A stretch of 11,809 bases of DNA from an uncultured Phaeodactylibacter sp. (GCA_913062745.1 CAJXXJ010000048.1:1-11809), one strand, 5' to 3'. Positions 1 to 7,297 are shown, numbered from the stretch's first letter. Made by a program: numbers and translations. Notes: generated by a model from the letters alone, not told the origin.

Positions 1-39
1 CGGGCCAGCACCGGGTGAGTAATCACCGGCGCTGGCCCG
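1..39 (-). terminator. Strong hairpin, probable terminator of the minus-strand gene cluster
   Basis: A near-perfect inverted repeat starts 8 bases beyond the stop codon of the minus-strand gene that ends at 47. The outer arms are CGGGCCAGC (1-9) and GCTGGCCCG (31-39). The inner arms CCGGGTGA (11-18) and TCACCGG (23-29) pair with one bulged G around a four-base loop. The GC-rich stem of about 16 pairs and its position fit an intrinsic terminator. The U-tract that would decide this lies before base 1, outside the window. The symmetric structure could also serve a convergent gene to the left. Confidence 0.65.
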
Positions 40-46
40 TCGCTGT

Positions 47-769
47 TTAAGAGGCTAAAGCCTTCATATCCATCACTTCAAAGGTGCGTACCGCAAAGTA
101 ATCATCCAGCCCGTAGTCCGTATTGATGATGATACCGCCGAGCAGCGCTACTTTGTTGACCTTAAATTCCTTTGCCGTAGATTTCAGGTACTTGTGTATT
201 TGCTCGTCTATCACCTTGAAGGTGGCCTCCGTGATGGCGACTTCCTGGTTTCTGGCCTCCAGTATTTCTTCCTTATAGGGCAGCAGGGAGGCCTCAAGCC
301 GCTTTTGCTGATAGTCATCTTCCGTGATCACCGGCTCGTAGTCCGGGTTTTCGCGAAAGCGGCTGAGTGCCAGCATAAGGGCACCGCAGGAATTTCCCGG
401 TTGCTCCTGCCGCGGCCGGTACATGCGCCCGACATCTCCTTCCAGCGTGACTCCGATATGCGGGCCGTAAAAAATCAGCGCAGCCCCATCATCCGGTATG
501 TGATGGGCGAATGCCGTCATGCCAGTTTTTCCCGCAAAGGGTAAACCGCCCAGACCACCCATAATGAACGGGCCAAAAAGCACATTAAAAAATGTGGTGG
601 ATGGTGCATTGATGTCGTCGGAGCAAAGGGAAGTGGCCATGAGTACTTTGGAAATGTCAATTTTGTACTCGTCCTGCATACGGCCCATGAAACGGATGGA
701 AGTATCCTTGGTATCCAGGGCGTTGGGAAAGTAGTCCCTTACAATTTTGTCAAATTTTCGTTGGAGCAT
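47..769 (-). CDS. Probable LCIB/LCIC-family (beta-carbonic-anhydrase-like) protein
   Basis: This 240-residue soluble protein has no signal peptide or membrane segment. Its centre resembles the LCIB/LCIC family, first known from algal CO2-concentrating mechanisms and related in fold to beta-carbonic anhydrases, which interconvert CO2 and bicarbonate using zinc. Visible support: a C-x-D-D motif at Cys49-Asp51-Asp52-Asn54, a Gly-rich stretch at 66-83 (FGPF..GGLGGLPFAGKTG), AFAHHIPDDG at 86-95, YGPHIGV at 101-107 with His104, and NSCGA with Cys128. Cys49, His104 and Cys128 are the expected zinc ligands, with Asp51 the nearby aspartate. The remaining C-terminus (about 140-240) is largely helical and charged. 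The start at 769 follows an A-rich leader without a Shine-Dalgarno. It lies 107 bases downstream of folA and may share its transcript. The assignment rests on motif memory, so catalytic activity is inference; a non-catalytic family member is possible. Confidence 0.62.
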   Translation of the reverse strand: MLQRKFDKIVRDYFPNALDTKDTSIRFMGRMQDEYKIDISKVLMATSLCSDDINAPSTTFFNVLFGPFIMGGLGGLPFAGKTGMTAFAHHIPDDGAALIFYGPHIGVTLEGDVGRMYRPRQEQPGNSCGALMLALSRFRENPDYEPVITEDDYQQKRLEASLLPYKEEILEARNQEVAITEATFKVIDEQIHKYLKSTAKEFKVNKVALLGGIIINTDYGLDDYFAVRTFEVMDMKALAS

Positions 770-803
770 GTTTTTTGTTTTTCAGTAGCAGTAATATTCA
801 GGC

Positions 804-826
804 TCTTTCCGGGGAGAGGGGAAAGA
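804..826 (-). other. Hairpin in the spacer between folA and the LCIB-like gene
   Basis: Within the 107-base spacer, TCTTTCC (804-810) pairs perfectly with GGAAAGA (820-826) around a nine-base purine-rich loop. There is no U-tract on the low-coordinate side, so it is a poor intrinsic terminator for minus-strand transcription. It may be an RNA processing or stabilising element, or chance in purine-rich DNA. I see no clear -33/-7 promoter pair in this spacer. Confidence 0.25.
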
Positions 827-876
827 AAGAGTCAGGGTAATACATAATAAAGGTCTTCTGCTTTTTGAAGGTTGAG

Positions 877-1377
877 TCAGGACTTCCTGCGCTCCAGTAC
901 TTTAAAGGTATAGTCGTGGTCATTTTTCTCGTCAGCCTGATGAGATTCGCTCCAGCTGAGCGTCCAGGCTTCAGCCTCTATTTCCGGAAAGGACGTGTCT
1001 CCGCCTTCTACGGCCGTATCCACTTCGGTCAGGTACAGGCGGTCGAGCATGGGCATAGCAAGGCGGTAGATGTCGCCTCCGCCAATGATGAAAGCCTCTT
1101 CTTCCCCATTGTCCCGGGCGATTTGCAGCGCCTCTTCAAGGGAGCGGACTACCAGGCAGTTGGAGGCTACGAAAAAAGGGTTGCGCGTAAGGACAATATT
1201 GGTGCGCTTAGGCAAAGGGCGGCCGATGGACTCAAAGGATTTGCGGCCCATAATAATATGGTGCCCAAGGGTCCGCTTTTTGAAGTACTTCAGGTCGGAG
1301 GAAAGGTACCAGGGAATATCGCCGTCCTTACCGATAATGCCGTTGCGGTCAGTCGCTACGATAGCGGATATAATCAT
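877..1377 (-). CDS. folA: Dihydrofolate reductase
   Basis: This enzyme reduces dihydrofolate to tetrahydrofolate with NADPH in the cytoplasm, supplying one-carbon units for thymidylate, purine and methionine synthesis. The 166-residue length is typical of bacterial DHFR. Visible motifs in order: the N-terminal strand with IVATDRNGIIG (6-16, Met20-loop region), IPWYLSSDLKYF (21-32) carrying the substrate-binding acidic residue Asp28, the NADPH-binding MGRKSFESIGRPLPKRTNIVLTR region (43-65), the FIIGGGDIY segment (97-104) that contacts the cofactor, and LYLTEVD (114-120). No key residue is missing. The ATG at 1377 lies only 3 bases after the mrdA stop codon, so translation is probably coupled to the cell-wall operon. 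Identification is secure; its position directly behind mrdA is less usual. Confidence 0.97.
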   Translation of the reverse strand: MIISAIVATDRNGIIGKDGDIPWYLSSDLKYFKKRTLGHHIIMGRKSFESIGRPLPKRTNIVLTRNPFFVASNCLVVRSLEEALQIARDNGEEEAFIIGGGDIYRLAMPMLDRLYLTEVDTAVEGGDTSFPEIEAEAWTLSWSESHQADEKNDHDYTFKVLERRKS

Positions 1378-1380
1378 TGT

Positions 1381-3249
1381 TTAGGGTTCTTGTTGTTCGA
1401 TGAGGTTAGCCTTTTTCATACGGTCCTCCAGCCACTTGCGCCCCTCGCTGATTTCCCCGTTGATGGCTTTTTCAATCATCAGGCTGGCGATAGGGGCGGC
1501 AAAGGTGCTGCCGAAACCGGCGTTTTGCACATACACCGCAATAGCAATCTGCGGGTCATCCTTGGGAGCAAAAGCAAAGAAGATGGAGTGGTCTTTGCCG
1601 AGTGGGTTTTCGGCTGTGCCGGTTTTTCCGCAAACGGGGATACCCGGGATTTGGGCAATCTGAGCAGTACCGGCCAGTACTACCCGTTCCATACCATCGA
1701 CCACCACCTCGAAGTGCTGCGGGTCTATGCCTACCTCTTTGCGCTCGATATAGCCGGGGGGCAGGGAGGTGCCATCATTTTCCCAGTTTTTAGCGAGGTG
1801 CGGAGTGATGTAGTAGCCCCGGTTGCCTATGATGGCCGCGAGGTTCGCCAGTTGCAGGTTGGTAGTCAGCAGCTCGCCCTGTCCGATGCCGAGGGAGCGG
1901 ATCCACAGCGAATTCCAGCGTTGTCCCTCCTGCTGCCGGTTGAAGTAATCGGAGTACCATTTGGAAGTGGGGAAGAAGCCTGGTTTTTCGCGAGGCAGGT
2001 CAATGCCCAGTTTGCTGCCCAGACCGAATTTGTCCAGATAGCTGTTAAAAATATCCAGCCCTTTCTCAGGATTGCGGAAGGTTCCCGGCCCGTCGACGAT
2101 GTCGCGGAAGACCGTCACGAAATAGGCGTTGCAGGAGTGCTGAATAGCGGACTGTACGTTGAAACAAGTCGGGTGGCCGTGGCAGCCGGTCAGCCTCATG
2201 CCGTTGAAATAGTATGCGCCGGAGCAGCTGATGGTGCGGTTGGGGTCAAGTTCGCCGGTTTGCATGCCAATGAGGGCTACAATGGGCTTAAAGAGGGAGC
2301 CCGGCGGGTACTGAGCCATGACCGAGCGGTCGAATAGCGGTTTGGTCTCGTCCATGGAGAGTTTGCCGTAAGGGTTGTTGGCGTTGTACCCTATGGATAG
2401 CAGGTTCGGGTTGTAAGTCGGGGCGCTCACCATAGCCAGTACGCCTCCGGTTTTCGGATCAAGGGCTACGATGCTGCCCAGTTTGCCCTGCATGAGCTCT
2501 TCTCCGTACTTTTGCAGCTCGAGGTCAAGGGTTGTAATCAGGTTTTTGCCGGAGATGGCAGGTTTATCGTAATCCCCGCCTTTGTAAGCGCCTACCTCCC
2601 GGCCCAGGTTGTCTTTGAGGACCATGCTTGAGCCTTTTTCCCCGCGCAGGTCGGGCTCGTAGAACAGCTCCAGGCCGCTTTTGCCGATGTAGTCGCGCGG
2701 AGCATAAGCCCCTTCTCCTTTTTCGATATCATTTTTGTCCACTTCCCGGATGTAGCCCAGCACGTGCGGTGCTACTTCGTGCTTGTATCCCCGGGCGTGG
2801 CGCAGCCGGGGCGAAAAGCCAGGGAATTCATACAGCCGTTCTTCCAGCGCTGCCAGGTCCTCTGCCAGTACATTGGTCATAAAGGGGAAAGGCACAGAAC
2901 GGGAGTAGCGGGGGTCCCGCCAGTTCTTGTCCAGTTGTTTTTCAAAAAATTCGCGGTCGATGCCCAGCAGCTCGCAAAAAGCGGTGGTATCCATGTTCTC
3001 GTCCAGCTGATTGTAGGTGACCATGAGGTCGTACATCGGTACGTTGTATACGAGCAGCTCCTGATTGCGGTCCATAATGATGCCGCGGGCCGGGTATATG
3101 GTATACTCATCGATGGCATCTGCATCTGCCCGGGTGCTGTACTTTTCGTTGAACAGCTGCAGGTGCATAGCTTTTCCTGCCAGCACGACTGCTGCTCCGA
3201 GGATAAACCACCGTATATGCTTTGTCCGGTTGCTGTACGGGTCTGCCAC
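1381..3249 (-). CDS. mrdA: Penicillin-binding protein 2, elongasome transpeptidase
   Basis: This class B penicillin-binding protein cross-links new peptidoglycan during side-wall elongation, working with RodA and MreBCD. Of 622 residues, a short cytoplasmic N-terminus is followed by one membrane anchor (about 12-30) and then the periplasmic pedestal domain (about 50-200, with PARGIIMDRN at 53-62). The transpeptidase domain carries all three signature motifs: catalytic Ser318 and Lys321 in PPGSLFKP, Ser372-Cys373-Asn374 in HSCNAYF, and Lys542-Thr543-Gly544 in CGKTGTAENP. A Cys/His-rich segment before the SxN motif (Cys342, Cys356, His357, His359, Cys362) may hold a metal, as E. coli PBP2 has a zinc site in the same general area; that is inference. 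Translation starts 8 bases after mreD ends. The C-terminal tail beyond about 600 is charged and short. Confidence 0.96.
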   Translation of the reverse strand: MADPYSNRTKHIRWFILGAAVVLAGKAMHLQLFNEKYSTRADADAIDEYTIYPARGIIMDRNQELLVYNVPMYDLMVTYNQLDENMDTTAFCELLGIDREFFEKQLDKNWRDPRYSRSVPFPFMTNVLAEDLAALEERLYEFPGFSPRLRHARGYKHEVAPHVLGYIREVDKNDIEKGEGAYAPRDYIGKSGLELFYEPDLRGEKGSSMVLKDNLGREVGAYKGGDYDKPAISGKNLITTLDLELQKYGEELMQGKLGSIVALDPKTGGVLAMVSAPTYNPNLLSIGYNANNPYGKLSMDETKPLFDRSVMAQYPPGSLFKPIVALIGMQTGELDPNRTISCSGAYYFNGMRLTGCHGHPTCFNVQSAIQHSCNAYFVTVFRDIVDGPGTFRNPEKGLDIFNSYLDKFGLGSKLGIDLPREKPGFFPTSKWYSDYFNRQQEGQRWNSLWIRSLGIGQGELLTTNLQLANLAAIIGNRGYYITPHLAKNWENDGTSLPPGYIERKEVGIDPQHFEVVVDGMERVVLAGTAQIAQIPGIPVCGKTGTAENPLGKDHSIFFAFAPKDDPQIAIAVYVQNAGFGSTFAAPIASLMIEKAINGEISEGRKWLEDRMKKANLIEQQEP

Positions 3250-3257
3250 TTTAGTAA

Positions 3258-3779
3258 TCAGTCAGTTGGGTTAAACAATTGCATGATGATTATAATGAAA
3301 AATAACGAAAACAGGAAGGTGTATAGTGCTTTGATTACAATCGAAAAGAAAAACTGCGGAGAGAAAGCGTCTATGCTAAAGTAGGCGATCAGGTGGATGC
3401 CCATCATAATGGATGCATAGCGCAAAAACCAGGGAGCCCCCATTCGGGCTTTGGTCGGGCTGTAGTTGACGTTGTATCCTTCCCGCGGCTCCATAAATGC
3501 GAGCACGTAAGAGCGGGCGTAAGCAGTAAGGACAGTGGCTGAAGTGTGCAGGCCCAGCGTGCCGTAGAATAAGTCTACCCCAATGCCCAGCGCAAATGCA
3601 CTCAGCAGGATGACCGGGCGTGGCGTGCGCAAGGGCATCAACAGGATAAACAGCGGGTAAATCATAACATTAACGTATACGATCCCTTCCCATCCCAGGG
3701 ACAGCCGCTTAAGGATTAAGCCCTGTATAAACAGCAGGAGCAGGAAGCGCGATATGTTCGTGAGTACAGCGTTATTCAT
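3258..3779 (-). CDS. mreD: Rod shape-determining protein MreD
   Basis: MreD is the integral membrane subunit of the MreBCD elongasome scaffold. The 173-residue product is almost entirely hydrophobic, with about six predicted membrane segments (roughly 10-24, 33-50, 56-73, 76-95, 117-137 and 142-166). GVDLFYGTLGLHT at 67-79 matches the conserved Asp-x-x-Tyr-Gly region of the family. Its start codon overlaps the 3' end of mreC by 8 bases, which implies translational coupling, and mrdA starts 8 bases after its stop. MreD sequences diverge strongly, so the call leans on hydropathy, the Asp-Phe-Tyr-Gly motif and operon position; together these are convincing. Confidence 0.93.
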   Translation of the reverse strand: MNNAVLTNISRFLLLLFIQGLILKRLSLGWEGIVYVNVMIYPLFILLMPLRTPRPVILLSAFALGIGVDLFYGTLGLHTSATVLTAYARSYVLAFMEPREGYNVNYSPTKARMGAPWFLRYASIMMGIHLIAYFSIDAFSPQFFFSIVIKALYTFLFSLFFIIIIMQLFNPTD

Positions 3780-4599
3780 CTATCGCTTCGTCTAGTTGTT
3801 GGTGTTCGTCCCGCATTTCGTCAATAACGATATAAACGGACTGCAGCTTGCGGATGTCATTGCGCAGGTCTACGGTAATGTCAAAGAAGTTTTGCCCCTT
3901 AGGCACGGTGACTTCGTCTACGGTGCCGATGATGAGCCCGGGCGGGAAAAGCTGGGAATAGCCACTTGTGAAAACCGTATCGCCCGGGCTTACATTCGCG
4001 TGCTTGGGTACAGCACTGAGCTGCATAAAGTCCGGGTCTTTTCCATCCCAGCTCAGGGTGCCGAAGTAGCCTTCGCTGCCGATCGCCGCCTTGATTCGCG
4101 TCTGCCGGTGCAGGATCGACATCACATTACAGTAATGGTCTGTCACCGCACGCACGACGCCTACGATGCCGTCCTGACTGATAACGCCCATGTGCGGTTC
4201 CACGCCATGCATACTGCCCCGGTCGAGGCGCAGGTAGTTGCTGGTATTGAGCACGGAGTTACTGACCACATCAGCAGCAATGTAGGTGTAGAGTTGTTCG
4301 AGGGAATCGCTGACTGCGGTATCCCGAGTGACAGCATTGGAAAATTTAGCGCTCTCGAGCTGCGCCTTCAGCCGCTGATTTTCACCCTGCAGCTTGACCA
4401 GCTCTTCCTTCATGTCGATGTATTCAGAAATCCGGTCAACACGGTGTTCCATGCTCGTGGTGAGCAGCAGGAGGGAGTGGTTGAGGATGTCGTGCTGCTT
4501 CTGATTAAACTGTACAACTAATAGCAGAGCAATCCCTTCCAGCAGCAGGAATAGCAGAAAGTTTCCGTAAGCAGCAAATAACTGAATCAGGCCCCTCAT
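3772..4599 (-). CDS. mreC: Rod shape-determining protein MreC
   Basis: MreC is a single-pass membrane protein whose periplasmic part assembles and activates PBP2 alongside MreB, MreD and RodA. From the ATG at 4599 it is 275 residues: a short cytoplasmic N-terminus, one membrane helix (about 12-30), a charged coiled-coil stretch (about 55-85), and the beta-rich MreC core (about 105-260). The core includes SQDGIVGVV (141-149), the GDTVFTSGYSQLFPPG segment (206-221) and LIIGTVDEV (222-230), all characteristic of the family. A GTG two codons upstream (4605) could add Met-Ala. The ATG is preferred because family members usually begin with Met-Arg just before the hydrophobic helix. The C-terminus is acidic (QQLDEAIDE) and its coding end overlaps mreD by 8 bases. 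Confidence 0.95.
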   Translation of the reverse strand: MRGLIQLFAAYGNFLLFLLLEGIALLLVVQFNQKQHDILNHSLLLLTTSMEHRVDRISEYIDMKEELVKLQGENQRLKAQLESAKFSNAVTRDTAVSDSLEQLYTYIAADVVSNSVLNTSNYLRLDRGSMHGVEPHMGVISQDGIVGVVRAVTDHYCNVMSILHRQTRIKAAIGSEGYFGTLSWDGKDPDFMQLSAVPKHANVSPGDTVFTSGYSQLFPPGLIIGTVDEVTVPKGQNFFDITVDLRNDIRKLQSVYIVIDEMRDEHQQLDEAIDE

Positions 4600-4649
4600 G
4601 GCCACAGATATTTAGGGAGTCATTTCAAAATAAAACCAGCCGGGCAGGG

Positions 4650-4673
4650 CACCCGCTTGTGAATGAGCGGGTG
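4650..4673 (-). other. Hairpin between mreB and mreC, possible attenuator
   Basis: In the 98-base spacer between mreB and mreC, CACCCGCT (4650-4657) pairs perfectly with AGCGGGTG (4666-4673) around an eight-base loop. A short second stem, TGCTC/GAGCA (4681-4685 and 4690-4694), sits just beyond the mreB stop. On the minus strand a T-rich run (TTTTATTTT) follows the main stem about 12 bases later, too far for a classical terminator. A partial terminator or mRNA-processing site that lowers mreC-mreD-mrdA output relative to the abundant MreB is plausible but inferred. Confidence 0.35.
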
Positions 4674-4697
4674 GCTCCGGTGCTCCGCAGAGCAGTC

Positions 4698-5729
4698 TTA
4701 TACGCTCTTCCGGTCGATCAGGAAAGAGAAGCGGTCCGTATTTTTCAGTGCGATGCCCGTACCGCGCACTACTGCCCGCAGCGGGTCGTCAGCAATATGC
4801 ACCTTCAGTTTGGTCTTTTGCTGTATCCGCTTGTCGAGCCCCCGCAGCAGAGCACCACCGCCGGTCAGGTAGATACCGGTGCGGTAGATGTCAGAGGCCA
4901 GTTCCGGCGGTGTGGTTTCCAGCGCTTTGAGAATAGCATCCTCCACCTTGGTGATCGACTTATCGAGGGAGTGGGCTACTTCGCTGTAGGAGATTTTAAT
5001 TTGCTTCGGAATGCCTGTCATGAGGTCACGGCCGTTGACGGCAAAATCGTCAGGAGGGCTCTCCAGCTCGTGCAGGGCAGAGCCAACGTTGATCTTGATC
5101 TGCTCAGCGGTACGCTCACCGATGAGGATGTTGTGCTGCCGTTTCATATAGCTCATAATATCACTCGTGAACTCGTCGCCCGCAATGCGGATGGACTGAT
5201 CACAAACAATTCCGGACAGCGCGATGACGGCGATTTCTGTTGTGCCACCCCCGATATCAATAATCATATTGCCAACCGGCTCCTCCACGTCCAGGCCAAT
5301 ACCCAGTGCAGCCGCCATCGGCTCGTGTATCAGATAAGTTTCTTTAGAGTCGACGTGGTCGGCAGAATCAAAAACAGCCCGCTTTTCCACTTCCGTAATA
5401 CCGGAAGGGATGCAAATGACCATTTTCATATGGGAAAAGAACCGACGCTTGCGGCCTATGATGTTGATCATCCCCTCGATCATGCTCTCTGCCGCCTGAA
5501 AATCCGCAATCACCCCGTCTTTGAGCGGCCGCACCGTTTTGATCTCCTCGTGCGTCTTCTCGTGCATTTGCATAGCCTTGTTGCCCACCGCAATCGTCTC
5601 TCCTGTCCGGCGGTTGACAGCAACGATAGAAGGCTCATCCACCACAATTTTGCCATCCTGAATGATCAGGGTGTTAGCGGTGCCGAGGTCAATCGCAAGT
5701 TCTTGGGTAAAGAAGCTAAACAGTTTCAT
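4698..5729 (-). CDS. mreB: Rod shape-determining protein MreB (bacterial actin)
   Basis: MreB is an actin-fold ATPase that forms membrane-bound filaments and orients the peptidoglycan elongation machinery. The 343-residue length is standard. The actin-family nucleotide-binding motifs are intact: phosphate-1 IDLGTANT (13-20), phosphate-2 IIDIGGGTTE (156-165) with Asp158, the HEPMAAALG region with Glu136 (135-143), and the adenosine motif IYLTGGGALLRG (286-297). The N-terminal MKLFSFFTQE stretch is hydrophobic and may help membrane binding. The ATG at 5729 is the only sensible start and leaves 10 residues before the first core strand. No Shine-Dalgarno is visible, as usual in Bacteroidota. It is the first gene of the elongasome cluster and follows a 296-base non-coding interval. 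Confidence 0.98.
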   Translation of the reverse strand: MKLFSFFTQELAIDLGTANTLIIQDGKIVVDEPSIVAVNRRTGETIAVGNKAMQMHEKTHEEIKTVRPLKDGVIADFQAAESMIEGMINIIGRKRRFFSHMKMVICIPSGITEVEKRAVFDSADHVDSKETYLIHEPMAAALGIGLDVEEPVGNMIIDIGGGTTEIAVIALSGIVCDQSIRIAGDEFTSDIMSYMKRQHNILIGERTAEQIKINVGSALHELESPPDDFAVNGRDLMTGIPKQIKISYSEVAHSLDKSITKVEDAILKALETTPPELASDIYRTGIYLTGGGALLRGLDKRIQQKTKLKVHIADDPLRAVVRGTGIALKNTDRFSFLIDRKSV

Positions 5730-6025
5730 TAAGCTTTAGTCCGGTATTTGTAGTACTGCCATGCTGCGTTATTGCTAGCGTACCAAGGGGCGGTGGAAAC
5801 GCTGTTTTAAGCAGGGACGTCCTGTGTGTTCAATTAACAAAATACTGCGGCTCGCGAAAGCCTGGAAAAGGAGGCGGATTTTTTTCCTGCCTGCCTCTAT
5901 TGCAATTATTTAAAGCGCAAAACAACGCATTTTTTGTGGGAAAAGGAAGTAAAACCGACAAATTAGTAAGTAGGGTGCTTCCTTTTTGAACTATTCTGCC
6001 CTCCGGTACGATCCACTGCCATCCT
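5730..6025. other. Non-coding interval upstream of mreB
   Basis: This 296-base spacer holds no credible gene. It must contain the mreB promoter and the end of the M16 transcript. A TATTTTG box on the minus strand (5838-5844) resembles the Bacteroidota -7 element with one base deleted, but no good -33 element sits at the right distance. GAGGC (5871-5875) and GCCTC (5893-5897), with inner GGA/TCC pairs, form a hairpin around a T-run. AAAAGGAAG (5941-5949) and CTTCCTTTT (5978-5986) form a second, wide-looped inverted repeat that ends in a U-run on either strand and could terminate the M16 transcript. AGTAA is repeated at 5948 and 5965. Confidence 0.4.
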
Positions 6026-7297
6026 TTATGCGCCCACAATGATTTCCCAGAGGGCTTCCCGCTGCAGATAACGCTGTGCCAGCGATTGTATTTCATCCGG
6101 GCTGATTTCCCGGACCGTTTGCGAAAGCTCCTCCAGGTAGTTCATCGGCAGCCCTTCCAGGGCCTGCGTACGTATGACTTCCGAGATGTTGAATGGACCA
6201 TCCAGCATGGTTAGGAAATTGCCGAGCAAATAGTTGCGTACCATGCTCAGCTCCTCTTCGCCCACGGGCTCCTGCTGCAGCCGCTCCATTTCCGTGTAGA
6301 TCTGTTGAAGCGTCTCCGGCACAAACTCCTGGCTGACCTCCGTGCCGATGTAGAAGTAGCCATCGTAGACCATCGCATCGGCGGAGCTGTAGATGTTGTA
6401 AGTATAGCCCTTATCTTCCCGCACATTCGCCATCAGGCGGGAGCTGAAGTAGCCGCCCAGCAGGGTGTTGAGCACATAAAACCCCTGATAATCCGGGTGA
6501 TGCCTGTTGAACAGCCGGCGCCCGATGCGGATGGCAGACTGCACGGTGCCCGGGCGTTCATAAAACTTTTGCTGTGGTGCCTGCTCTTCCGGCTTTGGGC
6601 TGGCTTCAGCGCGCTGTCCCTCTGGCAGTGCGCTGCAGAATGCGTCGTTGACCAATTTTACCGCCTCCTCCGTTACACGCCCGCTCAGGAAGAGTACGCA
6701 GTTTTGTGCATTGTACAGCCGGCGGTAGTGCTCCTGCAGGGCATCCTGCTGCAGCTGCCCGTAAGTCTGCGGCTGGCTGTTGTAGCCGTAGGGGTGGCTT
6801 TCGCCAAAAATAGCCGCCGTGAGCTCCCGGTAGGCCACTACATCGTTGCGGGTAAGGTCTACCGCCAGCCGCCGCTGGTTTCGCTTGATGAATTGCTCCA
6901 GCTCTTTCTGCGGGAATAACGGCCTCTGCAGCAGGCTCTGCAGTATGCCCAGCACCTTCGGGAAATGCTTGTTCAGGCTGTAGAGGATGAAATTGGAAGT
7001 ATCCAGCTGAAAAGGGATGCTGAGCGTCGCCCCGTAAAAGTCCATAGACTCAGCCACCTGCGCTGAGCTGTAGGCAGCGCTGCCCTCCCGTATCTGACTG
7101 GCAGTAGCACGGGCCGCAAGCAAGGTGCGCTCATACGGCCGGCCGGCCCGAAAAGCGACTTCCAGCTTCAGCACTTCCTGTGTGCCCAGGTTAACGATGT
7201 ACAGCGGTATGCCATTGTCCAGTGCGCGTACCTCTACCTCCGGCAGGCGTACCGACTGTATATCCTGAATTATTGGTGGCTTTGTTCTGTCCGGCAT
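6026..7297 (-). CDS. M16-family peptidase homologue lacking the zinc motif (probable non-catalytic subunit)
   Basis: The 423-residue product has the two-lobed M16B layout (insulinase/processing-peptidase family). The N-terminal lobe covers about 20-225 (LDNGIPLYIV, then GSAAYSSAQVAESMDFYGATL at 72-92) and the C-terminal lobe about 245-423. The catalytic H-x-x-E-H motif should lie near 63-67, but the sequence there is RATAS, so the zinc-binding and catalytic residues are absent. The C-terminal substrate-binding Arg/Tyr pair is intact in NVREDKGYTY (Arg293, Tyr300). This is the pattern of the non-catalytic partner in heterodimeric M16B peptidases, which helps bind peptides while the other subunit cleaves. 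Such partners are often encoded next to each other, yet none is adjacent here: the next gene upstream is divergent dnaN. No signal peptide is seen. The specific substrate is unknown. Confidence 0.88.
   Translation of the reverse strand: MPDRTKPPIIQDIQSVRLPEVEVRALDNGIPLYIVNLGTQEVLKLEVAFRAGRPYERTLLAARATASQIREGSAAYSSAQVAESMDFYGATLSIPFQLDTSNFILYSLNKHFPKVLGILQSLLQRPLFPQKELEQFIKRNQRRLAVDLTRNDVVAYRELTAAIFGESHPYGYNSQPQTYGQLQQDALQEHYRRLYNAQNCVLFLSGRVTEEAVKLVNDAFCSALPEGQRAEASPKPEEQAPQQKFYERPGTVQSAIRIGRRLFNRHHPDYQGFYVLNTLLGGYFSSRLMANVREDKGYTYNIYSSADAMVYDGYFYIGTEVSQEFVPETLQQIYTEMERLQQEPVGEEELSMVRNYLLGNFLTMLDGPFNISEVIRTQALEGLPMNYLEELSQTVREISPDEIQSLAQRYLQREALWEIIVGA

Noticed and set aside
865..2337. Long open frame of 490 codons on the plus strand, antisense to folA and mrdA
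   Set aside because: It lies opposite two well-identified genes. Its translation shows no recognisable domain, and it is explained by the moderately high GC content and codon bias of the sense genes.
4659..5732. Open frame of 357 codons on the plus strand spanning all of mreB antisense
   Set aside because: It mirrors mreB almost exactly and has no motif of its own. The opposite strand carries intact actin-family motifs, so this is a shadow frame.
5830..6096. 88-codon minus-strand frame in the interval upstream of mreB
   Set aside because: It overlaps the 3' end of the M16 gene in another frame, has a low-complexity unremarkable product, and includes likely terminator repeats. No support as a gene.
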